Below, piece after piece: positions 9,262 through 17,806 of a DNA stretch of 62,924 nt. The stretch lies in contig JAAXZI010000257.1 in assembly GCA_012719955.1 (NCBI GenBank), positions 1 to 62,924 on the forward strand. The letters are read 5' to 3'. Position 1 is the stretch's first letter; the number at the start of each line of letters is the position of its first letter. The position numbers and the translations under genes are program-made. The notes beneath the pieces are model-generated. The model ran no database searches and was not told the DNA's origin. It saw nothing but the letters and a program-made list of their open reading frames with translations. The stretch is from Phycisphaerae bacterium (GTDB lineage: Bacteria; Planctomycetota; Phycisphaerae; UBA1845; PWPN01).

Positions 9262-9984
9262 ATGGCCTGGAAGGCAATCGATCGAATCACCCCCGCGAAA
9301 GACGACGCGACAGAGCCGCAACTTGATGAGGCGGTCAAGGAAAAGATCCGCGCGTTCTTTCCGCGCTACCCCAGCAAGCGGGCCGTGTTGCTGCCGGCCC
9401 TGCACATCGTGCAGGAAACCTACGGCTACATCAGCCACCGGGCCATGCGCGACATCGCCGAACTGCTGGAGATCCCCCCGGCCCAGGTCCTCGACACGGT
9501 GAGCTTCTATACCCATTTCTGGACGCATCCCAGGGGCCGGAAGCTGATCGTGATGTGCCGCAGCCTTTCCTGCGAACTCACGGGGGCCCGTGAGGTCAAG
9601 GCGGCCATTGAGCAATATCTGGGCATTCGCGAGCACGGCACTACCGCCGACGGGCAGTACACTTTCGTCACCGAAGAGTGCCTGGGGGCCTGCGAGCACG
9701 GCCCGTGCCTGCTGATTAACGAGAAGCTGCATAAGTGCGTGAAAGCCGAGGACGTGCCGCGCCTGCTGGCCGATCCGAATAACGACAAGATTGACCTTCC
9801 CCGCAGTACGCTCTACGACGGGCCCAGCGAACAGGAGCGGCAAGCGGCACGGATCACCGGCGAGGCGCCGGCGCCACAAAAGGCGGACGAGACGCCCGCT
9901 TCCCCGAAGTCGCCGCCGAAGGGCGCGAAGGGCGAGGCCAAAATCGGCCTGACCTCGGATATCAAGGAGATGAAGGAGTCCTGA
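9262..9984 (+). CDS. nuoE: NADH-quinone oxidoreductase subunit E
   Basis: NuoE is the 24-kDa thioredoxin-fold subunit of the NADH-dehydrogenase module and binds one [2Fe-2S] cluster (N1a). The ligands are visible: Cys99 and Cys104 in MCRSLSC, Cys140 and Cys144 in ECLGACEHGP. The N-terminal helical part (LPALHIVQETYGYIS) is typical. At 240 aa it is longer than most NuoE because of a Pro/Ala/Lys-rich tail of about 55 residues after position 185, which looks disordered. AAGGTGG precedes ATG 9262. The flanking spacers both carry heptamer arrays. Confidence 0.95.
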   Translation: MAWKAIDRITPAKDDATEPQLDEAVKEKIRAFFPRYPSKRAVLLPALHIVQETYGYISHRAMRDIAELLEIPPAQVLDTVSFYTHFWTHPRGRKLIVMCRSLSCELTGAREVKAAIEQYLGIREHGTTADGQYTFVTEECLGACEHGPCLLINEKLHKCVKAEDVPRLLADPNNDKIDLPRSTLYDGPSEQERQAARITGEAPAPQKADETPASPKSPPKGAKGEAKIGLTSDIKEMKES

Positions 9985-9987
9985 GAA

Positions 9988-10050
9988 GCTGAAAGCTAAC
10001 TGCTGAAAGCTGATTGCTGATGGCTGACCGCTGATCGCTGAAAGCTGAGT
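9988..10050. repeat. Tandem heptamer array, word GCTGANN (nuoE-nuoF spacer)
   Basis: Nine consecutive 7-mers, all but one starting GCTGA, fill the spacer from just after the nuoE stop to 8 bp before nuoF. They leave no room for a normal ribosome-binding site for nuoF. Confidence 0.95.
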
Positions 10051-10058
10051 GCTTTTGA

Positions 10059-11447
10059 ATGGCCAGGTTCGAACCAGTGTTGCTCAGAAACGTCGGGGTG
10101 GAAGGCTCGCGGACGCTGCGCGTCTACGAGTCGCGCGGAGGATACGCCGCCGCACGCAAAGCCCTGACCACCATGAGCCCCGAAGAGGTCACGGAGATCA
10201 CCAAGAAGTCCGGCCTGCGCGGGCGAGGCGGGGCGGGCTTCCCCACCGGCATGAAATGGTCGTTTCTGCCCAAGGATCGCACCATCACCTACCTGTGCGT
10301 CAACTTTGACGAGTCCGAGCCGGGCACCTTCAACAACCGCTACCTCGTGGATCACGATCCGCACCAGTTGCTCGAGGGCATCCTGATCGCCGGCTATGCG
10401 ACCCGGGCCACGACCGCGTACATCTATATCCGCGTGGAGTTCCACGAGACCTTCCACATCCTGCAGCGGGCCCTCGATGAGGCCTATGCGGCCGGCCTTT
10501 TCGGCCGGAACATCTTCGGCACCGATTACAGCCTGGAATGCTACATCCACCGTGGCGCGGGTGCCTACGTGTGCGGCGAGGAGACCGGCCTGATCGAGTC
10601 GCTGGAGGGCAAGCGCGGCTGGCCGCGCATCAAGCCGCCCTTCCCGGCCATTGAGGGCGCGTTCCGCAAGCCCACCGTGGTCAACAATGTCGAAACGCTC
10701 GCCTGCCTGGTGCACATTATCGAGCGCGGCCCGGAGTGGTTCTCATCCATCGGCACGCCCGGCAGCGCCGGGCCCAAGCTCTACCAGGTCTCCGGGCCGG
10801 TGAACCGCCCGGGGTGCTTCGAGGCCCCGCTGGGACTCACCTGCCGGGAGCTGATTTTCGGCGACGATTTCGCCCGAGGCATGGCCGGCGGACGCAAGGT
10901 CAAGGGAGTGATCCCCGGCGGGCTTTCGGTGGGCATCCTCACCGCCGACGAGTTGGACTGCAAGCTGGACTTCGATGATCCCAAGAAATACGGCCTGCTG
11001 GGTCTGGGCACGGCGGCGGCCATTGTCATTGGCGACGATGCCGACATCCGCCACGTACTGCTCAACACCTGCCGCTTCTACGCGATGGAATCCTGCGGCC
11101 AGTGTACGCAGTGCCGCGAGGGCACCGGCTGGATGTATCGCATCGCCCGGCGAATCGCCGAGGGGGCGGGCCGCTCCGCAGATCTCGATCTGCTGGTGGA
11201 GCAGACTTTCAGTATGGGCATGATGCCCGGGCTGAGCATCTGCGGCCTGCCCGATGGAGCGGTGTATCCGATCCGCACCATCATCCAGAAGTATCGCGCC
11301 GAATTTGAGCGGCACATTGCTCAACAGGCATCCAGCCGGACGGTGGAGGTAATCAAAGAACGGGTGCCGTCGGCCTATGAACTGCCGATTCTGGGCCAGA
11401 GGCCCGCGCAGGTGACCTGGCCGACGGCCGCGTCATCGGGAGCATGA
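10059..11447 (+). CDS. nuoF: NADH-quinone oxidoreductase subunit F
   Basis: NuoF is the 51-kDa subunit that binds NADH, FMN and the N3 [4Fe-4S] cluster. The 462 aa protein has the nucleotide-binding GLRGRGGAGFPTGMKW segment, the NFDESEPGTFNNR flavin region, GAGAYVCGEETGLIESLEG, and the cluster motif ESCGQCTQCREGTGW with a further Cys in SICGLPDG. Length is normal. No recognisable Shine-Dalgarno precedes ATG 10059, because the spacer is occupied by a heptamer array. Gene order E-F-G is the standard one. Confidence 0.95.
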   Translation: MARFEPVLLRNVGVEGSRTLRVYESRGGYAAARKALTTMSPEEVTEITKKSGLRGRGGAGFPTGMKWSFLPKDRTITYLCVNFDESEPGTFNNRYLVDHDPHQLLEGILIAGYATRATTAYIYIRVEFHETFHILQRALDEAYAAGLFGRNIFGTDYSLECYIHRGAGAYVCGEETGLIESLEGKRGWPRIKPPFPAIEGAFRKPTVVNNVETLACLVHIIERGPEWFSSIGTPGSAGPKLYQVSGPVNRPGCFEAPLGLTCRELIFGDDFARGMAGGRKVKGVIPGGLSVGILTADELDCKLDFDDPKKYGLLGLGTAAAIVIGDDADIRHVLLNTCRFYAMESCGQCTQCREGTGWMYRIARRIAEGAGRSADLDLLVEQTFSMGMMPGLSICGLPDGAVYPIRTIIQKYRAEFERHIAQQASSRTVEVIKERVPSAYELPILGQRPAQVTWPTAASSGA

Positions 11448-11595
11448 AGGATTGGGCCACGGCCGTGTTCGCCGTGGTGAAGAAGCAGAGAGCCAACGAT
11501 GGTCAAAGCACGGTTCGAAGAGCCGTAGCACACGGTACCGGCCAGATGCCGGCGCCACACGAGGCGGGCAGACATCCGCCTCTCCGGGAATAACG

Positions 11596-13221
11596 ATGCC
11601 GAAGATCATCATAGACGGAGTTGAGATCCAGTGCCGGGACAAAATCCCGGTCCTTCAGGCGGCGCTGGAGGCCGGACTGAATGTCCCCCATTATTGTTAC
11701 CATCCCGGTCTGTCCATCGTGGCCTCCTGCCGGCTGTGCCTCATGGAAATGAAGATGCCCGACCCCAAGACCAAGGAGATGGTCTGGTCGCCAAAACTGG
11801 TGCCCAGTTGCCAGACCCTGGTCAAGGAGGGCATGGAGGTCCGCTTCAACTCCCCGGCGGTGATCGCTAACCGCGACAAGGTGATGGAATACTACCTGGT
11901 CAATCACCCGCTGGACTGCCCGGTGTGCGACCAGGCCGGCGAATGCTACCTGCAGGACTACAGCTTCCAGTTCGGCAAGCCCTACGCGCGGACTGTGGAC
12001 CCCAAGGTCAAGAACCCCAAGAAAGACATCGGCTCGCGCACCCTGCTCTACCAGGACCGCTGCGTGCTCTGCTCGCGCTGCGTGCGCTTCGCCCAGGAAG
12101 TCGCCGGCAGCGGTGAGCTGTGCATCGTCAACCGCGGAGATCGCGCCGAGATCGACGTGTTCCCGGGTATGCCGTTGGAGAACAAGCTCCAGGGCAACGT
12201 GGTGGATCTCTGCCCGGTGGGCGCCCTGCTGGATAAGGATTTTCTGTTCCGCCAGCGGGTCTGGTTCCTGAACGGCACCGATTCCATCTGCCGGGCGTGC
12301 AGCACCGGCTGCGCGATCCGCGTGGATCAGAACAGGAACATCCTTTACCGCCTCAAGCCGCGATACAACCCCGGCGTGAACGAGTGGTGGATCTGCGATG
12401 AAGGCCGCTTCGGCTGGAAGTTCGTGCACGACGAGCGGCGGATCACGACGCCCGTCGTGCGGCGCGGAGCCGCCACGGAGACGCCACCGTGGGACGACCT
12501 GCCGGTGATCATCCGGCAGCACCTGACGGCCGTGGTCCAGAAGCATGGTCCGGCGTCGGTTGCAGTGCAGCTCTCGCCGGAGATGGCCTGCGAAGAGGCC
12601 TGGCTGCTGGCGACTTTCATCCGCTCCATCGCTCCCGAGGCATCGCTGGCTTTGGGCGACGTACAGATCGTCGGCCAGGAAGAAAAGTTCCCCTTCGGCG
12701 CGACCGACGGGGACGTCAAGTTCATCATCCGGCCGGAAAAGAACCCCAACCGCCGCGGCGTGGAGGCGGTTATCAACGGGCTGGGCGGTAACGTGATCTC
12801 GCGCGAGGATCTCGCCGCGCGGGCCGGCAAGGGCGAGTTCAAAGCCCTGTGGATCGCCGGCGGCTATCCGCAGCCCGGCTGGGCCGGCAAGCCGCTGATC
12901 GATGCGGCCGGCAAGGTTGAACTGCTCATCGTGCAGGACCTGTTCCCCGGTCCGCTGACCGAGGCGGCCCGGATCGTGCTGCCCTTCTGTGCGTGGGTGG
13001 AGCGCGAGGGCACCTTCATGAACCACGCCGGCAAGCTCCAGCCCTTCGACCGGGCCATCGACCCGCCGGAAGGAGCCGTGCGCGACGGACAGTATCTCTA
13101 CGCCCTGGCCGGCCATACGGGACTCTACACCGGCCGGCGCGTGCGCGAGATGATGGCGAAAACCATGCCGGAGTTCGGCCAATTGCACGTGCCGCCCCCG
13201 GTGCCGGAGCATCAGCACTGA
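11596..13221 (+). CDS. nuoG: NADH-quinone oxidoreductase subunit G, short form
   Basis: NuoG carries the electron-transfer chain between NuoF and NuoI. Ligands for its clusters are visible: Cys34, 45, 48 and 72 for the [2Fe-2S] cluster; His104 with Cys108, 111 and 117; Cys156, 159, 162 and 206; and a CRACSTGC motif at 232-239 with a later Cys in WWICDEGRFG, the extra cluster of the molybdopterin-type domain. I start it at ATG 11596, where homology begins. At 541 aa it is shorter than E. coli NuoG (about 900 aa), because the molybdopterin-oxidoreductase-like C-terminal region is reduced. Such reduced domains are enzymatically inert in NuoG generally, so the subunit can still work. Confidence 0.92.
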   Translation: MPKIIIDGVEIQCRDKIPVLQAALEAGLNVPHYCYHPGLSIVASCRLCLMEMKMPDPKTKEMVWSPKLVPSCQTLVKEGMEVRFNSPAVIANRDKVMEYYLVNHPLDCPVCDQAGECYLQDYSFQFGKPYARTVDPKVKNPKKDIGSRTLLYQDRCVLCSRCVRFAQEVAGSGELCIVNRGDRAEIDVFPGMPLENKLQGNVVDLCPVGALLDKDFLFRQRVWFLNGTDSICRACSTGCAIRVDQNRNILYRLKPRYNPGVNEWWICDEGRFGWKFVHDERRITTPVVRRGAATETPPWDDLPVIIRQHLTAVVQKHGPASVAVQLSPEMACEEAWLLATFIRSIAPEASLALGDVQIVGQEEKFPFGATDGDVKFIIRPEKNPNRRGVEAVINGLGGNVISREDLAARAGKGEFKALWIAGGYPQPGWAGKPLIDAAGKVELLIVQDLFPGPLTEAARIVLPFCAWVEREGTFMNHAGKLQPFDRAIDPPEGAVRDGQYLYALAGHTGLYTGRRVREMMAKTMPEFGQLHVPPPVPEHQH

Positions 13222-13224
13222 CAT

Positions 13225-13402
13225 GAGAAGTGCGAAGTGAGAAGTGAGAAGTGAGAAAGGCAATGAGCAGTGCATCGGGTTTAGTCGTTAGCTCGTCAAA
13301 GAAGTGCGAGAGTGTACCCGTCAGCAAAAAGGCCCATAATGGGTCGGCCCCTCTCTCACTTCTCACTTCTCAGTTCTCACTTCTCAGTTCTCACTTCTCA
13401 CT
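13225..13402. repeat. Inverted heptamer clusters, GAGAAGT / ACTTCTC (nuoG-nuoH spacer)
   Basis: Five direct units of GAGAAGT type occupy 13225-13259 and seven units of the complementary TCTCACT/TCTCAGT type occupy 13354-13402. The two arms can pair into a long stem around a centre of about 95 nt. The arrays fill most of the spacer between the nuoG stop and nuoH. Confidence 0.9.
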
Positions 13403-13418
13403 TTGGAGCAGATGACGG

Positions 13419-14630
13419 ATGTACGAGTTTTTTACGCACCAGTTCGGCTTCAGCATCCTGCTCATGGCGGTGCTCCTGGGCATCATCATGACCGCGGTGG
13501 CCTACTGCATTCTGCTGGAGCGCAAGGTGGCCGCGTGGGTGCAGGACCGCATCGGGCCCAACCGCGCGGGGCCTTTCGGGCTGCTGCAGCCGCTGGCCGA
13601 CGGCGTCAAATTTCTCCTCAAAGAAGACATCATCTCGCGCAACGTCGATAAGCCGCTGTTCGTGCTGGCCCCGGCCATCGCCTTCACCGTGGCGCTGATC
13701 GGTTTCGCGGTGATCCCCTGGGCCGGCCAGGTGCGGCTCGGCGGCAATCTGCTGGAGGTCCAGGTAGCCAGCATCGACGTGGGCCTGCTCTATCTGCTGG
13801 CCGTGGGCTCGCTGGCCGTCTACGGCGTCGTGCTGGGCGGCTGGGCCAGCAACAATAAGTACTCCTTCTACGGGGCGATGCGGGCCACCGCCCAGATGCT
13901 CAGCTACGAGATTCCCCTGGGCCTGGCCATCCTGGTGGTGGTGCTGACCACCGGCCAGCTTCGTTTGGAAAACATCGTCGCCTGGCAGATCGATCCCGCC
14001 GCCGGCGGCGTTTGGAACCTGCTGCTGCATCCGCTGGCTTTCGTCCTGATGCTCATCACCGTGTTCGCCGAGGCCAACCGCCTGCCCTTTGATCTGGCCG
14101 AGGCCGAGCAGGAACTGATCGGCGGCTATCAGACCGAATACAGCGCCATGAAGATGGGCCTGTTCTACCTGGGCGAATACGCGCACATGATCACCTCCAG
14201 CGCGTTCATCGCCGTGTTGTTTCTGGGCGGCTGGGAGCTTTTCCCCGGAAGCGGGCGGCTCGGCTGGGGCTGGATCGACTGGCTGAATACGTCCCCGTCG
14301 ATCGCGGCCATGCTCCTGCGTTTTGCGATCATGGCCGGGAAGATCTTCTTCTTCATCTTCTTCTTCATGTGGGTACGCTGGACGATTCCCCGGTTCCGCT
14401 TCGACCAACTGATGCGACTGGCCTGGCGCGGCATGGTGCCCATGGGGCTTGGCCTGGTCGCCCTGACCGGTCTGCTGGTTTACCGCGGCCAGCCGGCCAC
14501 GTTCTGGGCGCCGGTCGGCAACCTGATTATCGTGGCCGTGATCATGCTCTGGCAGGTGGTACGCAAGCCGACGGTGACCGGCCGTCAAACGCATCTGCCC
14601 CCGGTAACCGGTTTCGCGGGGACACGCTGA
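13419..14630 (+). CDS. nuoH: NADH-quinone oxidoreductase subunit H
   Basis: NuoH is the membrane subunit next to the quinone chamber. The 403 aa protein has about eight hydrophobic segments and the family signatures LERKVAAWVQDRIGPNR and GPFGLLQPLADGVKFLLKED. The acidic loop EANRLPFDLAEAEQELIGGY and the region MWVRWTIPRFRFDQLM are also present. Length is slightly above average, from a C-terminal extension. GGAG lies about 14 nt before ATG 13419. The next gene starts 7 bp after the stop and is not a nuo gene but a GH10 xylanase. Confidence 0.96.
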   Translation: MYEFFTHQFGFSILLMAVLLGIIMTAVAYCILLERKVAAWVQDRIGPNRAGPFGLLQPLADGVKFLLKEDIISRNVDKPLFVLAPAIAFTVALIGFAVIPWAGQVRLGGNLLEVQVASIDVGLLYLLAVGSLAVYGVVLGGWASNNKYSFYGAMRATAQMLSYEIPLGLAILVVVLTTGQLRLENIVAWQIDPAAGGVWNLLLHPLAFVLMLITVFAEANRLPFDLAEAEQELIGGYQTEYSAMKMGLFYLGEYAHMITSSAFIAVLFLGGWELFPGSGRLGWGWIDWLNTSPSIAAMLLRFAIMAGKIFFFIFFFMWVRWTIPRFRFDQLMRLAWRGMVPMGLGLVALTGLLVYRGQPATFWAPVGNLIIVAVIMLWQVVRKPTVTGRQTHLPPVTGFAGTR

Positions 14631-14637
14631 GGGAACG

Positions 14638-16065
14638 ATGAGCGGATTGAGGATTCAGGGTTCAGGGTTCAGGGCTCAGGGTGGCGCCGGCCTCTCGCCA
14701 GTGCAGAGGGGCGTGCGTTTCGCCCGTCTTTGCCGCACACCGCTTGCCGGCTGTGTTGCGCTCCTGTCCCTGGCGTCACTGCTCAATGCCGCCTGGGCAG
14801 CGCCGATTTCAGAGGCCGACATCCTCGGCCAGGCTGATGCCCGCATCGAAAAGCACCGCAAGGCGGACGCCACCCTGGTCATTACCGGCCCCGACGGCAA
14901 GCCACTCCCGGCCGGAACGAAAGTCCGGATTGAACAGACCCGCCACGCCTTCCTGTTCGGCGCCAACATCTTCATGCTCGCCCGCCACAACGACCCGAAA
15001 CTCAACGAGGCATACGGCCAGCGTTTCGCGGAGCTGCTGAACTTCGCCACCTTGCCGTTCTACTGGTGGGCCTACGAGACCGAACAGGGCAAGCCCGACT
15101 ACGCCCGCACCGAGGCGATCATCCACTGGTGCCGCCAGCATAACATCATCTGCAAGGGCCACCCGCTGGCGTGGAACTATGTAGACCCCAAGTGGCTGCC
15201 CAAGGATTCGGCCAGGGTGATACAGCTTCAGATGGAGCGCATCACCGCCTGCGTGTCCCGGTTTAAGGACGACATTGGCTACTGGGACGTGGTCAACGAG
15301 GCCACCCACTACGACCGCGACACGCTTAAGAAGAACGCTCCGCTCCTGACCGAGGCGATCACCCAGATCGGCGTGCCCGCCTTCATTCAGCAGGCGTTCA
15401 AGACCGCTCGCCAGGCTAATCCCGACGCGGTGCTGATCATCAATGACTATCGCACCGACGCGGACTACATCGACAAGGTCATCACCAAACTGGTGGGCGA
15501 GGAGGGCCAGCCGCTCTATGACGTGATCGGCATCCAGTGCCACCAGCACGGCAAGGCCTGGTCGGCCCAAAAGACCTGGGAGATCTGCGAGCGCTTCGCG
15601 AAGTTTGGGAAACCCCTGCACTTTACCGAAGCGACCATCCTCTCGGGCAAGCTGGGGTGGGAGCTGGCCTCCAAGAACCCCAACGAGCCCTGGACCACCA
15701 CCCCGGAAGGCGAGAAGCGCCAGGCCGAGGAGGTGGCCCGCTTCTACACGGTGCTCTTCAGTCATCCGGCCGTGGAAGCCATCACCTGGTGGGACTTCAG
15801 CGACGCCGGCGCATGGCAGCAGGCCCCGGCCGGCTTCCTGCGCAAGGACATGACCCCCAAGCCCGCCTACGATGTCCTCAGGGGACTGATCAAGGGCAAG
15901 TGGTGGACGACCACCGAGGTGACCGTCGGCGACGGCGGCCGGGCGAGCTTCCGCGGCTTCTTCGGTGATTACAGGATCACCGGGGTGGAGCCGGGCCGGC
16001 CGGCTGCGGGAACATTTACGCTCAAGAAAGGCCAGGACGGGCCTATCGAGGTATACGTGAAATGA
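14638..16065 (+). CDS. Secreted GH10 endo-beta-1,4-xylanase embedded in the nuo cluster
   Basis: This 475 aa protein is a family 10 glycoside hydrolase, a TIM barrel that cuts xylan backbones with retention. Both catalytic glutamates are present: the acid/base Glu221 in WDVVNEATHY and the nucleophile Glu331 in LHFTEATIL. GHPLAWN and IGIQCHQHG are also family motifs. A hydrophobic signal segment lies at residues 37-54, with likely cleavage near AAWA-AP. The first 15 or so residues are translated GGGTTCA heptamers, so the N-terminus is odd; GTG 14713 is a possible later start. ATG 14638 has GAGGG upstream, only 7 bp after nuoH. Its stop overlaps the nuoI start as ATGA. A C-terminal beta-rich tail of about 50 aa follows the barrel. 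It has no known role in respiration. Confidence 0.92.
   Translation: MSGLRIQGSGFRAQGGAGLSPVQRGVRFARLCRTPLAGCVALLSLASLLNAAWAAPISEADILGQADARIEKHRKADATLVITGPDGKPLPAGTKVRIEQTRHAFLFGANIFMLARHNDPKLNEAYGQRFAELLNFATLPFYWWAYETEQGKPDYARTEAIIHWCRQHNIICKGHPLAWNYVDPKWLPKDSARVIQLQMERITACVSRFKDDIGYWDVVNEATHYDRDTLKKNAPLLTEAITQIGVPAFIQQAFKTARQANPDAVLIINDYRTDADYIDKVITKLVGEEGQPLYDVIGIQCHQHGKAWSAQKTWEICERFAKFGKPLHFTEATILSGKLGWELASKNPNEPWTTTPEGEKRQAEEVARFYTVLFSHPAVEAITWWDFSDAGAWQQAPAGFLRKDMTPKPAYDVLRGLIKGKWWTTTEVTVGDGGRASFRGFFGDYRITGVEPGRPAAGTFTLKKGQDGPIEVYVK
14651..14681. repeat. Tandem heptamer array, word GGGTTCA, inside the xylanase 5' end
   Basis: GGATTCA, GGGTTCA, GGGTTCA, GGGCTCA follow each other and are read as codons in the annotated xylanase start. 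The same word recurs at the right edge of the window (62889-62924). Confidence 0.9.
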
Positions 16066-16664
16066 TCAGGGACAGCGATATCGTCTTCGTCGACGAGCCC
16101 CGTTTGACCGCCGCGGACAGACTCTATCTGCCGCAGGTGGTCATGGGCCTCAAGACGACCTTCCGGCACCTGTTCAAAAAGAAGGTGACGCTCCAATACC
16201 CGGAAGAGAAGCGCCCCATGCGCGTCGAGAACTACCGCGGGGTTCACCGACTGAACAAGGACGAAAAGGGCCGGGTCGCCTGCGTAGCCTGCTTCATGTG
16301 TGAGACCGCCTGCCCCGCGCACTGCATCCACATCGAGGGCGGCGAGGCCCCCTGGCCGGACCGCGAGAAGTACCCGATCAAGTTCGACATCGACGAGCTG
16401 CGCTGCATCTACTGCGGCATGTGCGAAGAGGCCTGCCCGGTGGATGCCATCGAGCTTACCCCGGAGTTCTCCATCGTCGGCCTCTCCCGCGAGGAGATGG
16501 TGTTCGACAAGGAAAAGCTTCTCGAAATGTTCGACCGCACCCGGGAGCTCAAACCGCGCAAGAACCCGGTCATCACCGGCTATGAATACAACACCGGCGG
16601 GCCGATCCCGCCGTCCGATGACCAGACGGAGGGGCTCAAGGCTCCGGGCCAACCCCAACGCTAG
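16062..16664 (+). CDS. nuoI: NADH-quinone oxidoreductase subunit I
   Basis: NuoI links the hydrophilic chain to the quinone site through clusters N6a and N6b. The 200 aa protein has two 8Fe-ferredoxin motifs: Cys74, 77, 80, 84 in CVACFMCETACP and Cys115, 118, 121, 125 in CIYCGMCEEACP. The N-terminal LKTTFRHLFKKKVTLQYPEEK is typical. Its ATG overlaps the xylanase stop (ATGA), so its translation is probably coupled to a secreted hydrolase instead of to nuoH. Length is normal for bacterial NuoI with a C-terminal extension. Confidence 0.96.
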   Translation: MIRDSDIVFVDEPRLTAADRLYLPQVVMGLKTTFRHLFKKKVTLQYPEEKRPMRVENYRGVHRLNKDEKGRVACVACFMCETACPAHCIHIEGGEAPWPDREKYPIKFDIDELRCIYCGMCEEACPVDAIELTPEFSIVGLSREEMVFDKEKLLEMFDRTRELKPRKNPVITGYEYNTGGPIPPSDDQTEGLKAPGQPQR

Positions 16665-16733
16665 TCGGGCGCCCCGGGCGGATATGCCCCGGCTGGGCCG
16701 GTCGTGCGAAAACAGGGAAGAGAGCGAGGAAGA

Positions 16734-17618
16734 GTGAGTCAGACGGCACTATACGTATTGTACGCGATTCTGGCGGCGGGAGCGGCCGGGCTTTACATGA
16801 TCCTGCCCAGCACCCGGGCGGATGCGCCCCGGCTGCGCATGGCTGGTGCTATTCTCGGCACGGCGGCCCTGGCCGGTCTGGCCGCTTACCTGGTTCGCTG
16901 GATCGGCGCCCAGGGGTTGGGGAACGGTTTATTTGTGCTCTTCGCCGTGCTGGCCATTGCCGCCGCCGTGCGGGTGGTCACGCATCCCCGCCCGGTGTAC
17001 TGCGTGGTGTACTTCATCCTGGTGGTATTGGCCTCGACGGGGCTGAGCCTCCTGGTGGCGGCCGAATTCCTAGCCATGGCCCTGCTGATCATTTATGGCG
17101 GGGCCATTCTGGTGACGTACATCTTCGTGATCATGCTGGCCCAGCAGACCGGCGAGTCGCTGTATGACCGCAACGCCCGCGAGCCGTTGGCGGCGGTGCT
17201 GATGGGATTTTTGCTCGTGGCGGCAACGGCCCAGGCACTCACGGTGCGCGATCCCATCGCCGCTCATGCCGGCCAGACGGTCAGCTCGTTCCGTTATGCC
17301 GTGGCCAGGCCCTCTGACCAGACCGTCCGCCCGGTGGCGGATGGCCCGACGGCGAATGGCCCCGCGGCGCCGGCCGCTCCGAGCCAGCAAAGCGACGCCC
17401 CGCCGATCGGTAACACCTGGGCCGTCGGCCAGGTGCTGATGACCACCTACGTGATGGCGGTGGAGATCGCCGGCGTCCTTCTGCTGGTGGCCGTGGTCGG
17501 AGCCATTGCCATAGCCCGCAAGCGCATTGACCCGGCGGCGTTGACGCCGGAGGAACGCCGCCGTCTGGAGGAACGCAAAGACCTGCACCAGCGCGGACGA
17601 CAGGCCGCGCCGTTTTGA
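16734..17618 (+). CDS. nuoJ: NADH-quinone oxidoreductase subunit J
   Basis: NuoJ is a membrane-arm subunit; its third helix carries the flexible pi-bulge region. The 294 aa protein has about five hydrophobic segments and the typical LIIYGGAILVTYIFVIML helix. I start it at GTG 16734, where GAGGAAG is well placed. It is longer than E. coli NuoJ (184 aa). The extra length comes from an N-terminal helical pair and a Pro/Ala/Gln-rich stretch around residues 190-230, before the last helix. Order I-J-K is standard. Confidence 0.93.
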   Translation: MSQTALYVLYAILAAGAAGLYMILPSTRADAPRLRMAGAILGTAALAGLAAYLVRWIGAQGLGNGLFVLFAVLAIAAAVRVVTHPRPVYCVVYFILVVLASTGLSLLVAAEFLAMALLIIYGGAILVTYIFVIMLAQQTGESLYDRNAREPLAAVLMGFLLVAATAQALTVRDPIAAHAGQTVSSFRYAVARPSDQTVRPVADGPTANGPAAPAAPSQQSDAPPIGNTWAVGQVLMTTYVMAVEIAGVLLLVAVVGAIAIARKRIDPAALTPEERRRLEERKDLHQRGRQAAPF

Positions 17619-17680
17619 GATGAAGGGTGCAGTTTGTTGGGATGGGATGTGAAGCTTATTGGGATGGAATGTGCGGCTGG

Positions 17681-17730
17681 AGTTTGGAGATTTGAAATCT
17701 GGAATTTGAAATTTCGAATTTCAGATTTGG
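17681..17730. repeat. Tandem heptamer array, word TTTGAAA (nuoJ-nuoK spacer)
   Basis: AT-rich 7-mers (TTTGAAA, TCTGGAA, TTTGAAA, TTTCGAA, TTTCAGA) stand out in a GC-rich cluster. They are followed at 17731-17756 by an inverted TTTCTCACATC / GATGTGAGAAA that can form an 11-bp hairpin. GAGAAACC-type repeats then run up to the nuoK start. Confidence 0.85.
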
Positions 17731-17806
17731 TTTCTCACATCTGAGATGTGAGAAACCATGGAAGAAACCCAAAGAGAAACCCTGGGAGAACCCCCGAGAG
17801 AAACCC

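Noticed and set aside
11503..13275. Long minus-strand ORF of 590 codons opposite nuoG
   Set aside because: Its composition is that of the complement of a GC-rich gene (Ala, Arg, His, Gly heavy); nuoG on the plus strand has clear cluster motifs.
13225..13402. Possible CRISPR array
   Set aside because: Units are 7 bp in direct tandem without spacers. The 28-bp pair at 51241 has only two copies. No cas gene is present.
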